DNA from: Flavobacteriaceae bacterium LYZ1037 | GTDB lineage: Bacteria; Bacteroidota; Bacteroidia; Flavobacteriales; Flavobacteriaceae | DNA length: 64,000 nucleotides | Assembly: GCA_003144015.1 (NCBI GenBank) | Contig: QFWS01000005.1 | Span: forward strand, 124,001 to 188,000 | Direction: 5' to 3' | Shown: piece after piece, positions 9,743 through 18,199 of the stretch | Layout of the letters: every line of letters starts with the position of its first letter | Position numbering within the stretch: the stretch's first letter is position 1 | Made by a program: the position numbers and the translations under genes | The notes under the pieces: model-generated | What the model saw: the letters and a program-made list of their open reading frames with translations, nothing else | Database searches by the model: none | What the model was told of the DNA's origin: nothing

Positions 9743-9750
9743 CAAAAATA
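9743..9750 (-). promoter_or_regulatory. -7 promoter box of the DUF4834/YfhO operon
   Basis: On the minus strand this reads TATTTTTG, an exact match to the Bacteroidota -7 consensus TAnnTTTG. It lies 15 bp before the ATG at 9727. No good TTG -33 element is seen at the usual spacing. Confidence 0.45.
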
Positions 9751-9804
9751 CAAATCTCCTTTTTTAAAATCTGAAATAAATACTTAAAAAAAATATAAAA
9801 TCTA

Positions 9805-9812
9805 TATATTTG
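9805..9812 (+). promoter_or_regulatory. -7 promoter box of the outer-membrane barrel gene
   Basis: TATATTTG matches TAnnTTTG exactly. It would give a leader of about 95 bases before the ATG at 9918. The -33 region is A-rich with no TTG, so the call rests on the -7 box alone. Confidence 0.35.
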
Positions 9813-9917
9813 ATTCAAACTAAACTACATAATATGTTTGCTGCTTAATAGTTTATAATAGGTTAAAATACAATCTATTATCATTTAGAGCTTCAAATCA
9901 ACAAATTATTTTTACAT

Positions 9918-10904
9918 ATGACATCTTTAAAAACTTATGTATTTCTATTCGCTTTTGCCTTTACTTTAAGTGGATATTCGCAATATACCGAAGTTATTAA
10001 TTCCAATAGACCTGGAGCTTCTCAAAGCGCTTTTTCGGTTGGAACTAATGTTGTTCAATTTGAGGCTGGCCCTTATATGCTAAATGAAACACATGAACTC
10101 TTAGACCGAGAAGACAAAAGTTTTGGTGCCGATTTTACCGTTAGATATGGCTTACTTTGGCCACAACTAGAAATAAATGTTGAAGGTACTTTTCAATCTA
10201 CAAAAAGAACCTACACAAACACGATTCCAAACGAAGATAAATTCAGTAATTTTAAAACATTAACACTTGGTGCCAAATATTTGGTTTACGATCCTTTTAA
10301 AAATGCTGAAGAAGAAAAACCTAATTTATACAGCTGGAAAGCCAATCATAGTTTTAAATGGAAATATTTAATTCCTGCAGTTGCTGTTTATGCAGGCGCA
10401 AATTTCGATACAGCCGACAATCCGTTTACAGCTCCTGGAGTTGAAGGCTTTAGTCCAAAAATTATGATATCCACTCAAAACAATTTTTCTGGAGGTTGGG
10501 TTTTTGTAATGAATTTTATAAAAGATCGTATTGGTACAGACCAATCTGATTTTTCATTTATTTTAACCTTAACGAAATCTATTGCAGATCAATGGGCTGT
10601 TTTTGCAGAATCTGAAAATATAAGTAGTGATTTCTACGCTGATAATTTAATTCGTTTTGGTGGAGCTTACTTATGGACTAGAAACTTTCAAGTAGATGTG
10701 GCAGCTACATTTAACACCAAAGACACTCCCTCGGTATTTGGTGTTAATTTGGGAGCGTCTTATCGCTTAGATTTTCATAAAGATAAAGAAGAAGACGATG
10801 GCACTTCGGCAGAAGATGAACTTGAAAGAAGAGAAAATAAAGCACGTGGAGAAAAGAAAAACAAACGAAAGAAAGAAGAAATAGATTTTGATTCAGATAA
10901 TTAA
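9918..10904 (+). CDS. Outer-membrane beta-barrel protein, MetA-pathway transporter-like
   Basis: A 328-residue protein with a signal peptide (cleavage near residue 21, after GYSQ). From about residue 25 to 285 it has the alternating aromatic/polar pattern of an outer-membrane barrel and resembles the family named after phenol meta-pathway transporters (the SNRPGASQS start is typical). The last 40 residues are highly charged (Glu, Lys, Asp) and are probably a flexible periplasmic tail. Ligand unknown. The next gene starts 18 bp downstream on the same strand, so the two are probably co-transcribed. Confidence 0.75.
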   Translation: MTSLKTYVFLFAFAFTLSGYSQYTEVINSNRPGASQSAFSVGTNVVQFEAGPYMLNETHELLDREDKSFGADFTVRYGLLWPQLEINVEGTFQSTKRTYTNTIPNEDKFSNFKTLTLGAKYLVYDPFKNAEEEKPNLYSWKANHSFKWKYLIPAVAVYAGANFDTADNPFTAPGVEGFSPKIMISTQNNFSGGWVFVMNFIKDRIGTDQSDFSFILTLTKSIADQWAVFAESENISSDFYADNLIRFGGAYLWTRNFQVDVAATFNTKDTPSVFGVNLGASYRLDFHKDKEEDDGTSAEDELERRENKARGEKKNKRKKEEIDFDSDN

Positions 10905-10922
10905 TTTGATGTTTTTACACCT

Positions 10923-12041
10923 ATGATAACACTTAAAGAAGTTAAAAATAAAAAGGAGCTAAAAGCATTTGTAACTTTTCCCTTCCAACTATATAAAAAT
11001 TCTAAATATTGGGTACCTCCTATTATTTCAGATGAAATGGCGACTCTAAGTGCCGACAAAAACCCTGCATTTCTACATGCTGATGCACATTTTTTCTTAG
11101 CTTATAAAGACAATAATATTGTTGGTCGTGTGGCTGCAATTATTAATAAAACAGAGATTGAGAAACAAAACGTTAAGAAAATGCGATTTGGTTGGTTTGA
11201 CACTATAGACGATATAGCTGTTTCAAAAGCCTTATTAGACAAGGTTATTGACATTGGTAAATCTCATAATTTAGAATTTGTTGAAGGTCCTGTTGGTTTT
11301 TCTAATCTGGATAAAAATGGAGCTTTAACTTATGGCTTTGATCATATTGGAACTATGGCAACTTGGTACAACCATCCGTATTACATTACGCATTTTGAAG
11401 CGCTTGGTTTTTTACCCGAAAAAGAATATATAGAAAGTAAATTTGCTTTTAATACCATTCCTTTAGAACGTTTTACAAGAGTTAATGAAATTATTACCAA
11501 GCGTTTTAAGCTTAGACCAAGCAAATTCACTAAAACAAAAGAGGTTGTACCACATATAGATAGTATGTTCGATTTGTTTAATCAATCGTATTCCAAACTT
11601 TCTACGTTCGTACCTGTTTCTGATGCACAACGAGATTATTTTAAGCAGAAATTTATCAATTTTATCAATCCAGAGTACATTAAATTTGTATTTGATGAGA
11701 ACGATAAAATGGTTGCATTTGCCATTGTTCTTCCTTCGTTTTCTGAAGCCTTACAAGAAGCTAATGGCAAATTATTCCCTTTTGGATTTTTAAAACTCCT
11801 CAAAGCCAAAAAGAATAGTAAAACTGTCTTGTTCTATTTAATTGGCGTAGAACCACATTACCAGAATAAAGGAGTAACTGCTATTATTTTTAACGAGTTT
11901 TATGAAACTTTTACTAACCAAAACATAGAAACCTGTATTCGATTACCTGAATTATCAGATAATTTGGCTTCGCAACAAATTTGGAAAGATTTTGATTGTG
12001 AAATTATTAAACGACGAAAGACGTTTAGGAAAGAGTTATAA
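10923..12041 (+). CDS. GNAT-like N-acyltransferase, uncharacterised
   Basis: A 372-residue cytosolic protein. The C-terminal part carries a GNAT acetyl-CoA loop (GVEPHYQNKGVTA, about 309-321), and the N-terminal region (residues 50-70) resembles a second, degenerate acyltransferase half. Similar proteins are found across Bacteroidota without a known substrate, sometimes with a doubtful GTP cyclohydrolase label. It follows the barrel gene closely and ends at a clear terminator. Confidence 0.6.
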   Translation: MITLKEVKNKKELKAFVTFPFQLYKNSKYWVPPIISDEMATLSADKNPAFLHADAHFFLAYKDNNIVGRVAAIINKTEIEKQNVKKMRFGWFDTIDDIAVSKALLDKVIDIGKSHNLEFVEGPVGFSNLDKNGALTYGFDHIGTMATWYNHPYYITHFEALGFLPEKEYIESKFAFNTIPLERFTRVNEIITKRFKLRPSKFTKTKEVVPHIDSMFDLFNQSYSKLSTFVPVSDAQRDYFKQKFINFINPEYIKFVFDENDKMVAFAIVLPSFSEALQEANGKLFPFGFLKLLKAKKNSKTVLFYLIGVEPHYQNKGVTAIIFNEFYETFTNQNIETCIRLPELSDNLASQQIWKDFDCEIIKRRKTFRKEL

Positions 12042-12043
12042 TC

Positions 12044-12078
12044 AAAAAAATCCAATAGCAAAACACTATTGGATTTTT
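12044..12078. terminator. Bidirectional terminator
   Basis: An 8-bp stem TCCAATAG/CTATTGGA with a 7-base loop is flanked by A and T runs on both sides. It lies between convergent genes and can serve the GNAT-like gene on the plus strand and the oxoamine synthase gene on the minus strand. Confidence 0.85.
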
Positions 12079-12098
12079 AATATAAATTGTTTTTAAAT

Positions 12099-13358
12099 TT
12101 ATTTATCCATAGCAGCTGTTACAGCAGCCGACATTCTTTTATAAGTACCATTGACTAATCTTTCTCTAATAGCATCAAAAGCATCTAGAGTTTCATTAAC
12201 ATCTTCTAAGGTATGTGTAGCAGTAGGTATTAAACGTAATAATATCATGCCTTTAGGAATTACAGGATACACCACAATAGAACAGAAAACACCGTGATTT
12301 TCTCTCAAGTCTCTTACCAAAGCCATGGCTTCTGGAATACTACCTTCAAGATATACGGGTGTAACACAACTTTGTGTAGTACCAATATCAAATCCTCTAT
12401 CTTTTAAACCAGATTGTAAAGCATTGGTGTTTTCCCAAAGTTTATTTTTTAGTTCTGGCATGGTTTTAAGCATTTCTAAACGCTTTAAAGCACCAACAAC
12501 CAATTGCATTTGCAATGATTTGGCAAACATTTGAGAGCGTAAATTATATTTTAAGAAATCGATTATTTCTTTATCTGCAGCAATAAAAGCTCCTGTACTT
12601 GCTAAAGATTTAGCAAACGTTGCAAAATACACATCAATACCATCTTGAACGCCTTGTTCTTCTCCTGCTCCTGCTCCGGTTTTACCTAGAGTTCCAAAGC
12701 CATGAGCGTCATCTACAAACAAACGGAAATTAAATTTACTTTTAAGTGCTACTATTTCTTTTAACCGTCCTTGTTCACCACGCATTCCAAACACACCTTC
12801 AGAAATTACTAAAATTCCTCCTCCAGTATGTTCAGCCATTTTAGTAGCTCTTTCAAGGTTTTTTTCTAAGCTTTCTACGTCGTTATGCTTATAGGTAAAA
12901 CGTTTTCCCATATGCAAACGCACGCCATCAATAATACATGCATGTGCATCTACATCGTAAACAATAATATCATCTTTAGCAACCAAGGCATCTATGGTAG
13001 AAACCATTCCTTGATAGCCAAAGTTTAATAAATAAGCAGCTTCTTTACTAACAAAATCGGCTAACTCATTTTGTAATTTTTCATGCAATTCTGTGTGCCC
13101 AGACATCATACGCGCTCCCATTGGATACGCAGAACCGTATTGAGCAGCTGCTTCAGCATCTACTTTACGAACTTCAGGATGATTGGCTAAACCTAAATAA
13201 TCATTGATACTCCAGGTAACGACTTCTTTTCCTTGAAATTTCATTCTATTAGAAATTTCGCCTTCCAGTTTTGGAAACACAAAATATCCTTCGGCTTGAG
13301 AAGCCCATTTTCCAAGCGGTCCTTTATCTCTATAAATTTTATCGAATAAGTCTTTCAT
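12099..13358 (-). CDS. Alpha-oxoamine synthase, probable cysteate C-fatty acyltransferase
   Basis: A 419-residue PLP enzyme of the alpha-oxoamine synthase family (KBL, BioF, serine palmitoyltransferase). The PLP pocket is visible as VDDAHGFG (about 217-224), and the Schiff-base Lys lies in TFAKSLASTG (about 247-256). Family members join an amino acid and an acyl-CoA. In gliding Bacteroidota the relative called CapB condenses cysteate with a branched acyl-CoA to make 3-ketocapnine. The neighbour on the same strand is a cystathionine-synthase-like enzyme suited to making cysteate, which supports that reading over BioF or KBL. Serine palmitoyltransferase remains possible. It has its own promoter. 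Confidence 0.75.
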   Translation of the reverse strand: MKDLFDKIYRDKGPLGKWASQAEGYFVFPKLEGEISNRMKFQGKEVVTWSINDYLGLANHPEVRKVDAEAAAQYGSAYPMGARMMSGHTELHEKLQNELADFVSKEAAYLLNFGYQGMVSTIDALVAKDDIIVYDVDAHACIIDGVRLHMGKRFTYKHNDVESLEKNLERATKMAEHTGGGILVISEGVFGMRGEQGRLKEIVALKSKFNFRLFVDDAHGFGTLGKTGAGAGEEQGVQDGIDVYFATFAKSLASTGAFIAADKEIIDFLKYNLRSQMFAKSLQMQLVVGALKRLEMLKTMPELKNKLWENTNALQSGLKDRGFDIGTTQSCVTPVYLEGSIPEAMALVRDLRENHGVFCSIVVYPVIPKGMILLRLIPTATHTLEDVNETLDAFDAIRERLVNGTYKRMSAAVTAAMDK

Positions 13359-13386
13359 ATAAGCTATTAATCGTAGTTGATTGGTG

Positions 13387-13413
13387 CAAAATTATAGATT
13401 TTTATGTTTACAA
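13387..13413 (-). promoter_or_regulatory. Promoter of the oxoamine synthase gene
   Basis: On the minus strand a TTG (13411-13413) is followed by 16 bp and then TAATTTTG (13387-13394). This fits the Bacteroidota pattern TTG-N17to23-TAnnTTTG apart from a spacer one base short. The predicted leader is about 22 bases. Confidence 0.5.
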
Positions 13414-13488
13414 CATAATCTTTTTATGCACTATTATTAACAAATTAGGAAATTTAGAGTGATTTCCTATATTATGTAGTGTCTATTA

Positions 13489-14529
13489 TTATTTAATTAT
13501 TTGAACACTCTCAGTAGCATCTTCGTGAATACTATCGAAAAAACCTTGATCGTTCATCCATTTATCGCTATATATTTTGCTCATATAACGTGATCCATGA
13601 TCAGGAAATACGACAACAACAACAGAGTCTTTAGTAAACGTTTCGTCTTCATTTAACTGTTTTAGAGCTTGCATTGCTGCTCCAGAAGTATAACCTACAA
13701 ATAAACCTTCAGTTTTAGCAATCTCTCTAGCAGTGTGAGCACTTTCTTCGTCTGTTACTTTAATAAACTCGTCTATAACATCAAAATTAGTAGCTGAAGG
13801 GATTAAATTTTTACCTAAACCTTCAATGCGATAAGGATATATTTCTTTTTCATCAAACTCATGAGTCTCATGATATTTTTTAATAACAGAACCATAAGCA
13901 TCTACACCAATGATTTTAATATTCGGGTTTTGTTCTTTTAGATACTTACCTATACCAGAAATTGTACCTCCAGTACCACTACAAGCAACTAAATGTGTGA
14001 TTTTACCTTCAGTTTGATTCCAGATTTCTGGACCTGTAGAATGGTAATGTGCAGCGATATTCAACTCGTTAAAATATTGATTGATATAGACAGAACCTTC
14101 TGTTTCTTCATGTAAACGTTTGGCAACCTCGTAATAAGATCTAGGGTCGTCTGCACTTACATGTGCTGGACACACATACACCTGAGCTCCCATAGATTTA
14201 AGCATGTCTATTTTATCTGGTGATGATTTAGAACTTACAGCAAGAATACATTTGTAACCTTTAATAATACTAACCATAGCAATACTAAATCCTGTATTAC
14301 CAGAAGTTGTTTCCACGATAGTATCTCCAGGTTTTAAAATTCCCTTTCTCTCTGCTTCTTCAATAATATAAAGAGCAATTCTATCTTTTGAAGAATGCCC
14401 AGGATTAAAAGCTTCTACTTTAGCTAGGTAGTTCCCTTTAAATGAAGCTGTAATTTTATTAAGTCTAATTAGTGGTGTGTTACCTACTAACTCTAAAACA
14501 TTATTAAAAACTTGACTATTTTTTTTCAT
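13489..14529 (-). CDS. Cystathionine-synthase-like PLP enzyme, probable cysteate synthase
   Basis: A 346-residue fold-type II PLP enzyme. The PLP Lys is in SSKDR (about 46-50), the substrate loop is TSGNTG, and the phosphate loop is GTGGT. Spacing and C-terminal features ([10 protein letters not shown]) are closer to cystathionine beta-synthase than to CysK, but the heme and CBS domains are absent. The ATG at 14529 is used; an in-frame TTG lies nine codons upstream. In capnine synthesis CapA, a cystathionine-synthase relative, makes cysteate from phosphoserine and sulfite. Co-direction with an oxoamine synthase supports that role. Cysteine or cystathionine synthesis is the alternative. Confidence 0.7.
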   Translation of the reverse strand: MKKNSQVFNNVLELVGNTPLIRLNKITASFKGNYLAKVEAFNPGHSSKDRIALYIIEEAERKGILKPGDTIVETTSGNTGFSIAMVSIIKGYKCILAVSSKSSPDKIDMLKSMGAQVYVCPAHVSADDPRSYYEVAKRLHEETEGSVYINQYFNELNIAAHYHSTGPEIWNQTEGKITHLVACSGTGGTISGIGKYLKEQNPNIKIIGVDAYGSVIKKYHETHEFDEKEIYPYRIEGLGKNLIPSATNFDVIDEFIKVTDEESAHTAREIAKTEGLFVGYTSGAAMQALKQLNEDETFTKDSVVVVVFPDHGSRYMSKIYSDKWMNDQGFFDSIHEDATESVQIIK

Positions 14530-14543
14530 ACATAATATTTTTT

Positions 14544-14566
14544 GGTTACCAATCAAATAAGTAACC
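14544..14566 (-). promoter_or_regulatory. Leader inverted repeat before the cysteate-synthase-like gene
   Basis: GGTTAC and GTAACC form a 6-bp inverted repeat with an 11-base gap. It sits between the predicted transcription start (near 14571) and the ATG at 14529. It could be a repressor site just past the start point or a leader hairpin. No regulator is identified. Confidence 0.4.
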
Positions 14567-14576
14567 TAAAACCTTG

Positions 14577-14605
14577 CAAAAATACATAATTTTTTTTACT
14601 AACAA
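14577..14605 (-). promoter_or_regulatory. Promoter of the cysteate-synthase-like gene
   Basis: On the minus strand TTG (14603-14605), 18 bp, then TATTTTTG (14577-14584). Both elements and the spacing match the Bacteroidota consensus. It overlaps the stop codon of the upstream oligopeptidase gene, so the lipid gene has its own start. Confidence 0.65.
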
Positions 14606-16659
14606 GTAATTCCTTCTAAATCCAATATAAAAGCATACTCTAAAGCCACTTCCTTTAAACTTTCAAAGCGACCTGAAGCACCACCATGACCTGAATCCAT
14701 GTCCACATGAAGCAATAATAAATTATTATCTGTTTTATAATCTCTAAGTTTTGCTACCCATTTTGCTGGTTCCCAATACTGTACTTGAGAATCGTGTAAT
14801 CCTGTTGTTACTAAGGTGTTTGGGTATTCTTGCTTTTTAATATTATCGTATGGCGAATAAGCTTTCATGTACTTGTAATAGGTCTCGTCATTCGGGTTTC
14901 CCCATTCATCATATTCTCCGGTTGTTAAAGGAATGGTATCATCCAGCATGGTTGTTATAACATCAACAAAAGGAACGACTGCTAAAACACCATGGTATAA
15001 CTCAGGATTAAGGTTCATAACAACTCCCATTAATAATCCGCCAGCTGAACCTCCATAGGCATATAATTGTTTTTCAGATGTATATTTTTCAGAAATTAAA
15101 TGTTTTGAACAATCTATATAATCGTAAAACGTATTCATTTTAGATAAAAGTTTTCCGTTTTCGTACCAATCTCTTCCAAGATATTCACCTCCTCTAATAT
15201 GTGCAATGGCATATATAAAACCTCTGTCTAATAAGCTTAATCTGACTGTTGAAAAATAAGGGTCAATAGTAGAACCATAAGATCCATAAGCATAAAGCAT
15301 TAATGGATTGCCAGATTCTTTTTTCTTATCTTTTCTATACACTATAGAAACAGGTACTCTTTCTCCATCGCGAGCTGTTACCCAGATACGCTCTGATGTG
15401 TAATTTTCTTTTTTAAAATTTTTATCTAAAACTTCCTGCTCCTTTTTTAGCTCATGCGTTTTCGTCTTGAAATGATAATCTATAACTGAGCTTGGTGTTG
15501 TTAAGGAGTTAAAAGTATAACGTAAAAAATCACTATTAAAATCTGGATTGTTTCCAGAATATGCCGTATATGTTTCACTATCAAATGGTAAATAATAATC
15601 TTCATTTCCATTCCAACTCATGATGCGAAGCTTATTTAAACCTTGCTTTCTTTCTGTAACTACCAAGTAATCATTAAAAATTTCAATATCTTCCAATAAA
15701 ACATCTTTTCTATGTGGTAATAAATCTTCCCAAAAGGAACTATCGGTTTGAGTTTCTAATGTTTTTTGTAGTTTGAAATTAACAGCTTCATCTTTATTAT
15801 TCAAAACATAAAAATGGTCTTGATAATGTGCTATAGAATATTCTAATCCTCTTTCTCTTTTACTGAAAATTTTAAAATCTTCATTTGGTGTATCGGCATT
15901 TAAAATACGATACTCTGAAGTTAAGGTGCTTGAAGAACCTATAACTATATATTTTCTAGATTTTGTTTTATAAACAAAAGTGTTAAACGTTTCATCTGTT
16001 TCATGAAACACCTCTTTATCCTCCTTAACTTTTGTATGTAATTTGTGTTTAAATATTTTATGAGACCGAAGTGTTAATTCATCTTTACGCGAATAGTAAA
16101 TAGTTTCATTATCGTTAGCCCAAGTCACACTTCCAGTCGTGTTTAGGATTTTTTCAGGATATATTTCTCCTGTAACTAAATTTTTTATTTGAATAATATA
16201 TTGTCTTCTGCTAACTGTATCTGTTGAAAAAGCAGCTAGTTTATTATCTGGACTAATTGAAATAGATCCTAGATTAAAATAAGTATGTTCCTTAGCCATG
16301 ACATTACAATCGAAAAGTAATTCTTCAGGAGCTTCTAATGTTTCTTTATTTCTGGCATAAACAGGATAATCCTTCCCCTTTTCAAAGCGTGTAACATACC
16401 AATAGCCATTTAATTTATACGGAACCGACTGATCATCTTCTTTTATTCTGGCTTTCATTTCCTCAAACAATTTCTCTTGAAACTCTTCAGTGTGTTTCAA
16501 CATGTGTTTGGTATAATTGTTTTCTGCTTGTAGGTAATTTAACACCTCCTGATCTTCTCTATCGTTTAACCAATAGTAATCATCAATACGAACATCTTTA
16601 TGTGCAACAAGTTTTTTGGGAACTTTATTAGCTTTAGGAGGGAATATGGTGTTTTTCAA
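14599..16659 (-). CDS. ptrB: Oligopeptidase B (S9 prolyl oligopeptidase family)
   Basis: A 686-residue serine peptidase. An N-terminal beta-propeller (about 70-400) is followed by an alpha/beta hydrolase domain. The nucleophile Ser lies in GGSAGG near residue 530, and the catalytic Asp and His are expected near HDSQVQYWEP and DSGHGG. Oligopeptidase B cuts short peptides after Lys or Arg. There is no signal peptide, so it is likely cytosolic. The start is TTG at 16659: an in-frame stop lies just upstream and the family N terminus (RIDDYYWL) begins about 25 residues in, before any Met. Confidence 0.85.
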   Translation of the reverse strand: MKNTIFPPKANKVPKKLVAHKDVRIDDYYWLNDREDQEVLNYLQAENNYTKHMLKHTEEFQEKLFEEMKARIKEDDQSVPYKLNGYWYVTRFEKGKDYPVYARNKETLEAPEELLFDCNVMAKEHTYFNLGSISISPDNKLAAFSTDTVSRRQYIIQIKNLVTGEIYPEKILNTTGSVTWANDNETIYYSRKDELTLRSHKIFKHKLHTKVKEDKEVFHETDETFNTFVYKTKSRKYIVIGSSSTLTSEYRILNADTPNEDFKIFSKRERGLEYSIAHYQDHFYVLNNKDEAVNFKLQKTLETQTDSSFWEDLLPHRKDVLLEDIEIFNDYLVVTERKQGLNKLRIMSWNGNEDYYLPFDSETYTAYSGNNPDFNSDFLRYTFNSLTTPSSVIDYHFKTKTHELKKEQEVLDKNFKKENYTSERIWVTARDGERVPVSIVYRKDKKKESGNPLMLYAYGSYGSTIDPYFSTVRLSLLDRGFIYAIAHIRGGEYLGRDWYENGKLLSKMNTFYDYIDCSKHLISEKYTSEKQLYAYGGSAGGLLMGVVMNLNPELYHGVLAVVPFVDVITTMLDDTIPLTTGEYDEWGNPNDETYYKYMKAYSPYDNIKKQEYPNTLVTTGLHDSQVQYWEPAKWVAKLRDYKTDNNLLLLHVDMDSGHGGASGRFESLKEVALEYAFILDLEGITC

Positions 16660-16690
16660 AAGTGAAAAATTTTATCTTAATTATAGGCTT

Positions 16691-16698
16691 CAAAAATA
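16691..16698 (-). promoter_or_regulatory. -7 promoter box of ptrB
   Basis: On the minus strand this reads TATTTTTG, an exact TAnnTTTG match, about 31 bp before the TTG start of ptrB. It is back to back with the ybaB box. Confidence 0.4.
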
Positions 16699-16709
16699 TG
16701 AAAATTAAA

Positions 16710-16717
16710 TAGCTTTG
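16710..16717 (+). promoter_or_regulatory. -7 promoter box of the YbaB gene
   Basis: TAGCTTTG matches TAnnTTTG and lies 26 bp before the ATG at 16744, giving a leader of roughly 20 bases. Confidence 0.4.
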
Positions 16718-16743
16718 TACTGAAATTAATAAAATATAAAATT

Positions 16744-17067
16744 ATGTTCGGAGATCTTATGGGAATGATGGGAAAACTTAAAGAAACCCAGAAAAAAGTT
16801 GAAGAAACTAAAAAGCGTTTAGATACAGTTTTAATTGATGAAAAAAGTAGTGATGAAAAATTGAAAATCACTTTAACAGCCAATAGAACTATTAAGTCTA
16901 TAAGTATAGACGAAAGCTTATTACAAGACAAAGAGGAATTAGAAGATTACCTAATCTTAACACTTAACAAAGCTATAGAACGTGCAACACAAGTAAATGA
17001 AGCTGAGTTAGCTGCTGTTGCTAAAGATGGCATGCCAAATATTCCTGGCATGGATATGTTTAAGTAG
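16744..17067 (+). CDS. YbaB/EbfC family nucleoid-associated protein
   Basis: A 107-residue DNA-binding protein. It opens [14 protein letters not shown], has a long charged helix to about residue 45, a short beta sheet ([14 protein letters not shown]) and a C-terminal helix, as in the YbaB/EbfC dimer. Members bind DNA and help shape the nucleoid. In many bacteria it sits beside recR or dnaX; here it does not. The start has an A-rich leader and no Shine-Dalgarno. Confidence 0.9.
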   Translation: MFGDLMGMMGKLKETQKKVEETKKRLDTVLIDEKSSDEKLKITLTANRTIKSISIDESLLQDKEELEDYLILTLNKAIERATQVNEAELAAVAKDGMPNIPGMDMFK

Positions 17068-17078
17068 ATAACATTATT

Positions 17079-18104
17079 TTAAAGCTTAAAAGCTTTTAAA
17101 GCACTTAATAAATAGTCATGCATATAGTCTGTAAAATCCAAATGTGTGACTATTCTTAGTTTACCTTGTCCCATACTGCTTAATCTGATATTTTTATCGT
17201 CTAATGATCTTAAAAATTTAGATTCGTCCGTTTTTTGCTGCAATTCAAATATGACAATATTAGTTTCAACAGGTTCTACTTTTTTTATAAAAGATAAGTC
17301 ACATAATACTTGACTTATTTCTTTAGCTTTTTTATGGTCTTCAGCTAATCTATCTAAATGATTATCCAAAGCATACAGTCCAGCAGCAGCCAAATATCCA
17401 ACCTGTCTCATACCTCCACCTAGAATTTTACGAATTCTAATGGCATTTTGCATAATAGCTTCATCTCCAATCAATACAGAACCTATTGGACAACCCAAGC
17501 CTTTGCTTAGACAAACAGAAATGGTATCGAATAACTGTCCGTAGTCTTTAGCAGTTTCTTTTTTTGCAACTAAAGCATTCCAAATGCGTGCGCCATCTAA
17601 ATGATAACCTAGATTATTCGTATCGCAAACAGCTCTTACTTTTTTAAGTTCTTCAAAATCCCAGCAAGAACCTCCTCCTCTATTTGCTGTGTTCTCTACT
17701 TCTACCAAAGCCGTTAACGGACTGTGATAAAAATCTGGAGGATTTATTGCTTCAATAACTTGTTCAGCTGTAAACATGCCTCGATGACCATCAATAAGCT
17801 TACAAGAAACACCACTATTAAAGGAAACTCCTCCACCTTCATAATTATAAATATGAGCATCTTTATCGCAAATAACTTGATCTCCAGGATTGGTATGTAA
17901 TTTTATGGCTGTTTGATTTGCCATAGTTCCTGTTGGAAAAAACAAAGCTTTTGGCTTTCCAAACATCTTGGCAAGTCGTTCTTCCAGAGCATTTACTGTT
18001 GGATCTTCCTTATAAACATCGTCACCAACTTTAGCTTGCATCATAGCATCAAGCATACCTTGTGTTGGCTTAGTAACTGTATCGCTTCTTAAATCTATTA
18101 TCAT
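17079..18104 (-). CDS. ltaE: Low-specificity L-threonine aldolase
   Basis: A 341-residue PLP enzyme that splits threonine or allo-threonine into glycine and acetaldehyde. The start IDLRSDTVTKPT is the family signature. YHLDGARIWNA carries the PLP-contacting Asp and Arg (about 167-177), and the Schiff-base Lys is in SVCLSKGLGCPIG near residue 200. The length is normal. It is convergent with the YbaB gene, 11 bp apart, and divergent from prfB. Confidence 0.9.
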   Translation of the reverse strand: MIIDLRSDTVTKPTQGMLDAMMQAKVGDDVYKEDPTVNALEERLAKMFGKPKALFFPTGTMANQTAIKLHTNPGDQVICDKDAHIYNYEGGGVSFNSGVSCKLIDGHRGMFTAEQVIEAINPPDFYHSPLTALVEVENTANRGGGSCWDFEELKKVRAVCDTNNLGYHLDGARIWNALVAKKETAKDYGQLFDTISVCLSKGLGCPIGSVLIGDEAIMQNAIRIRKILGGGMRQVGYLAAAGLYALDNHLDRLAEDHKKAKEISQVLCDLSFIKKVEPVETNIVIFELQQKTDESKFLRSLDDKNIRLSSMGQGKLRIVTHLDFTDYMHDYLLSALKAFKL

Positions 18105-18173
18105 TAGAAAAATATTAAAGTATAAAACTATAAAATTAAATCAAGTAATATTTTATCTGCCAGTTTTTAATTT

Positions 18174-18181
18174 TATTTTTG
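18174..18181 (+). promoter_or_regulatory. -7 promoter box of prfB
   Basis: TATTTTTG matches TAnnTTTG exactly, 18 bp before the ATG at 18200. It supports that upstream ATG as the true start of prfB. Confidence 0.5.
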
Positions 18182-18199
18182 TGAAAACAAAATGATAAT

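Noticed and set aside
17068-17100. Terminator between the YbaB gene and ltaE
   Set aside because: AAGCTTAAAAGCTTTT can fold but the copies overlap and lie partly in the ltaE end; not clear enough.
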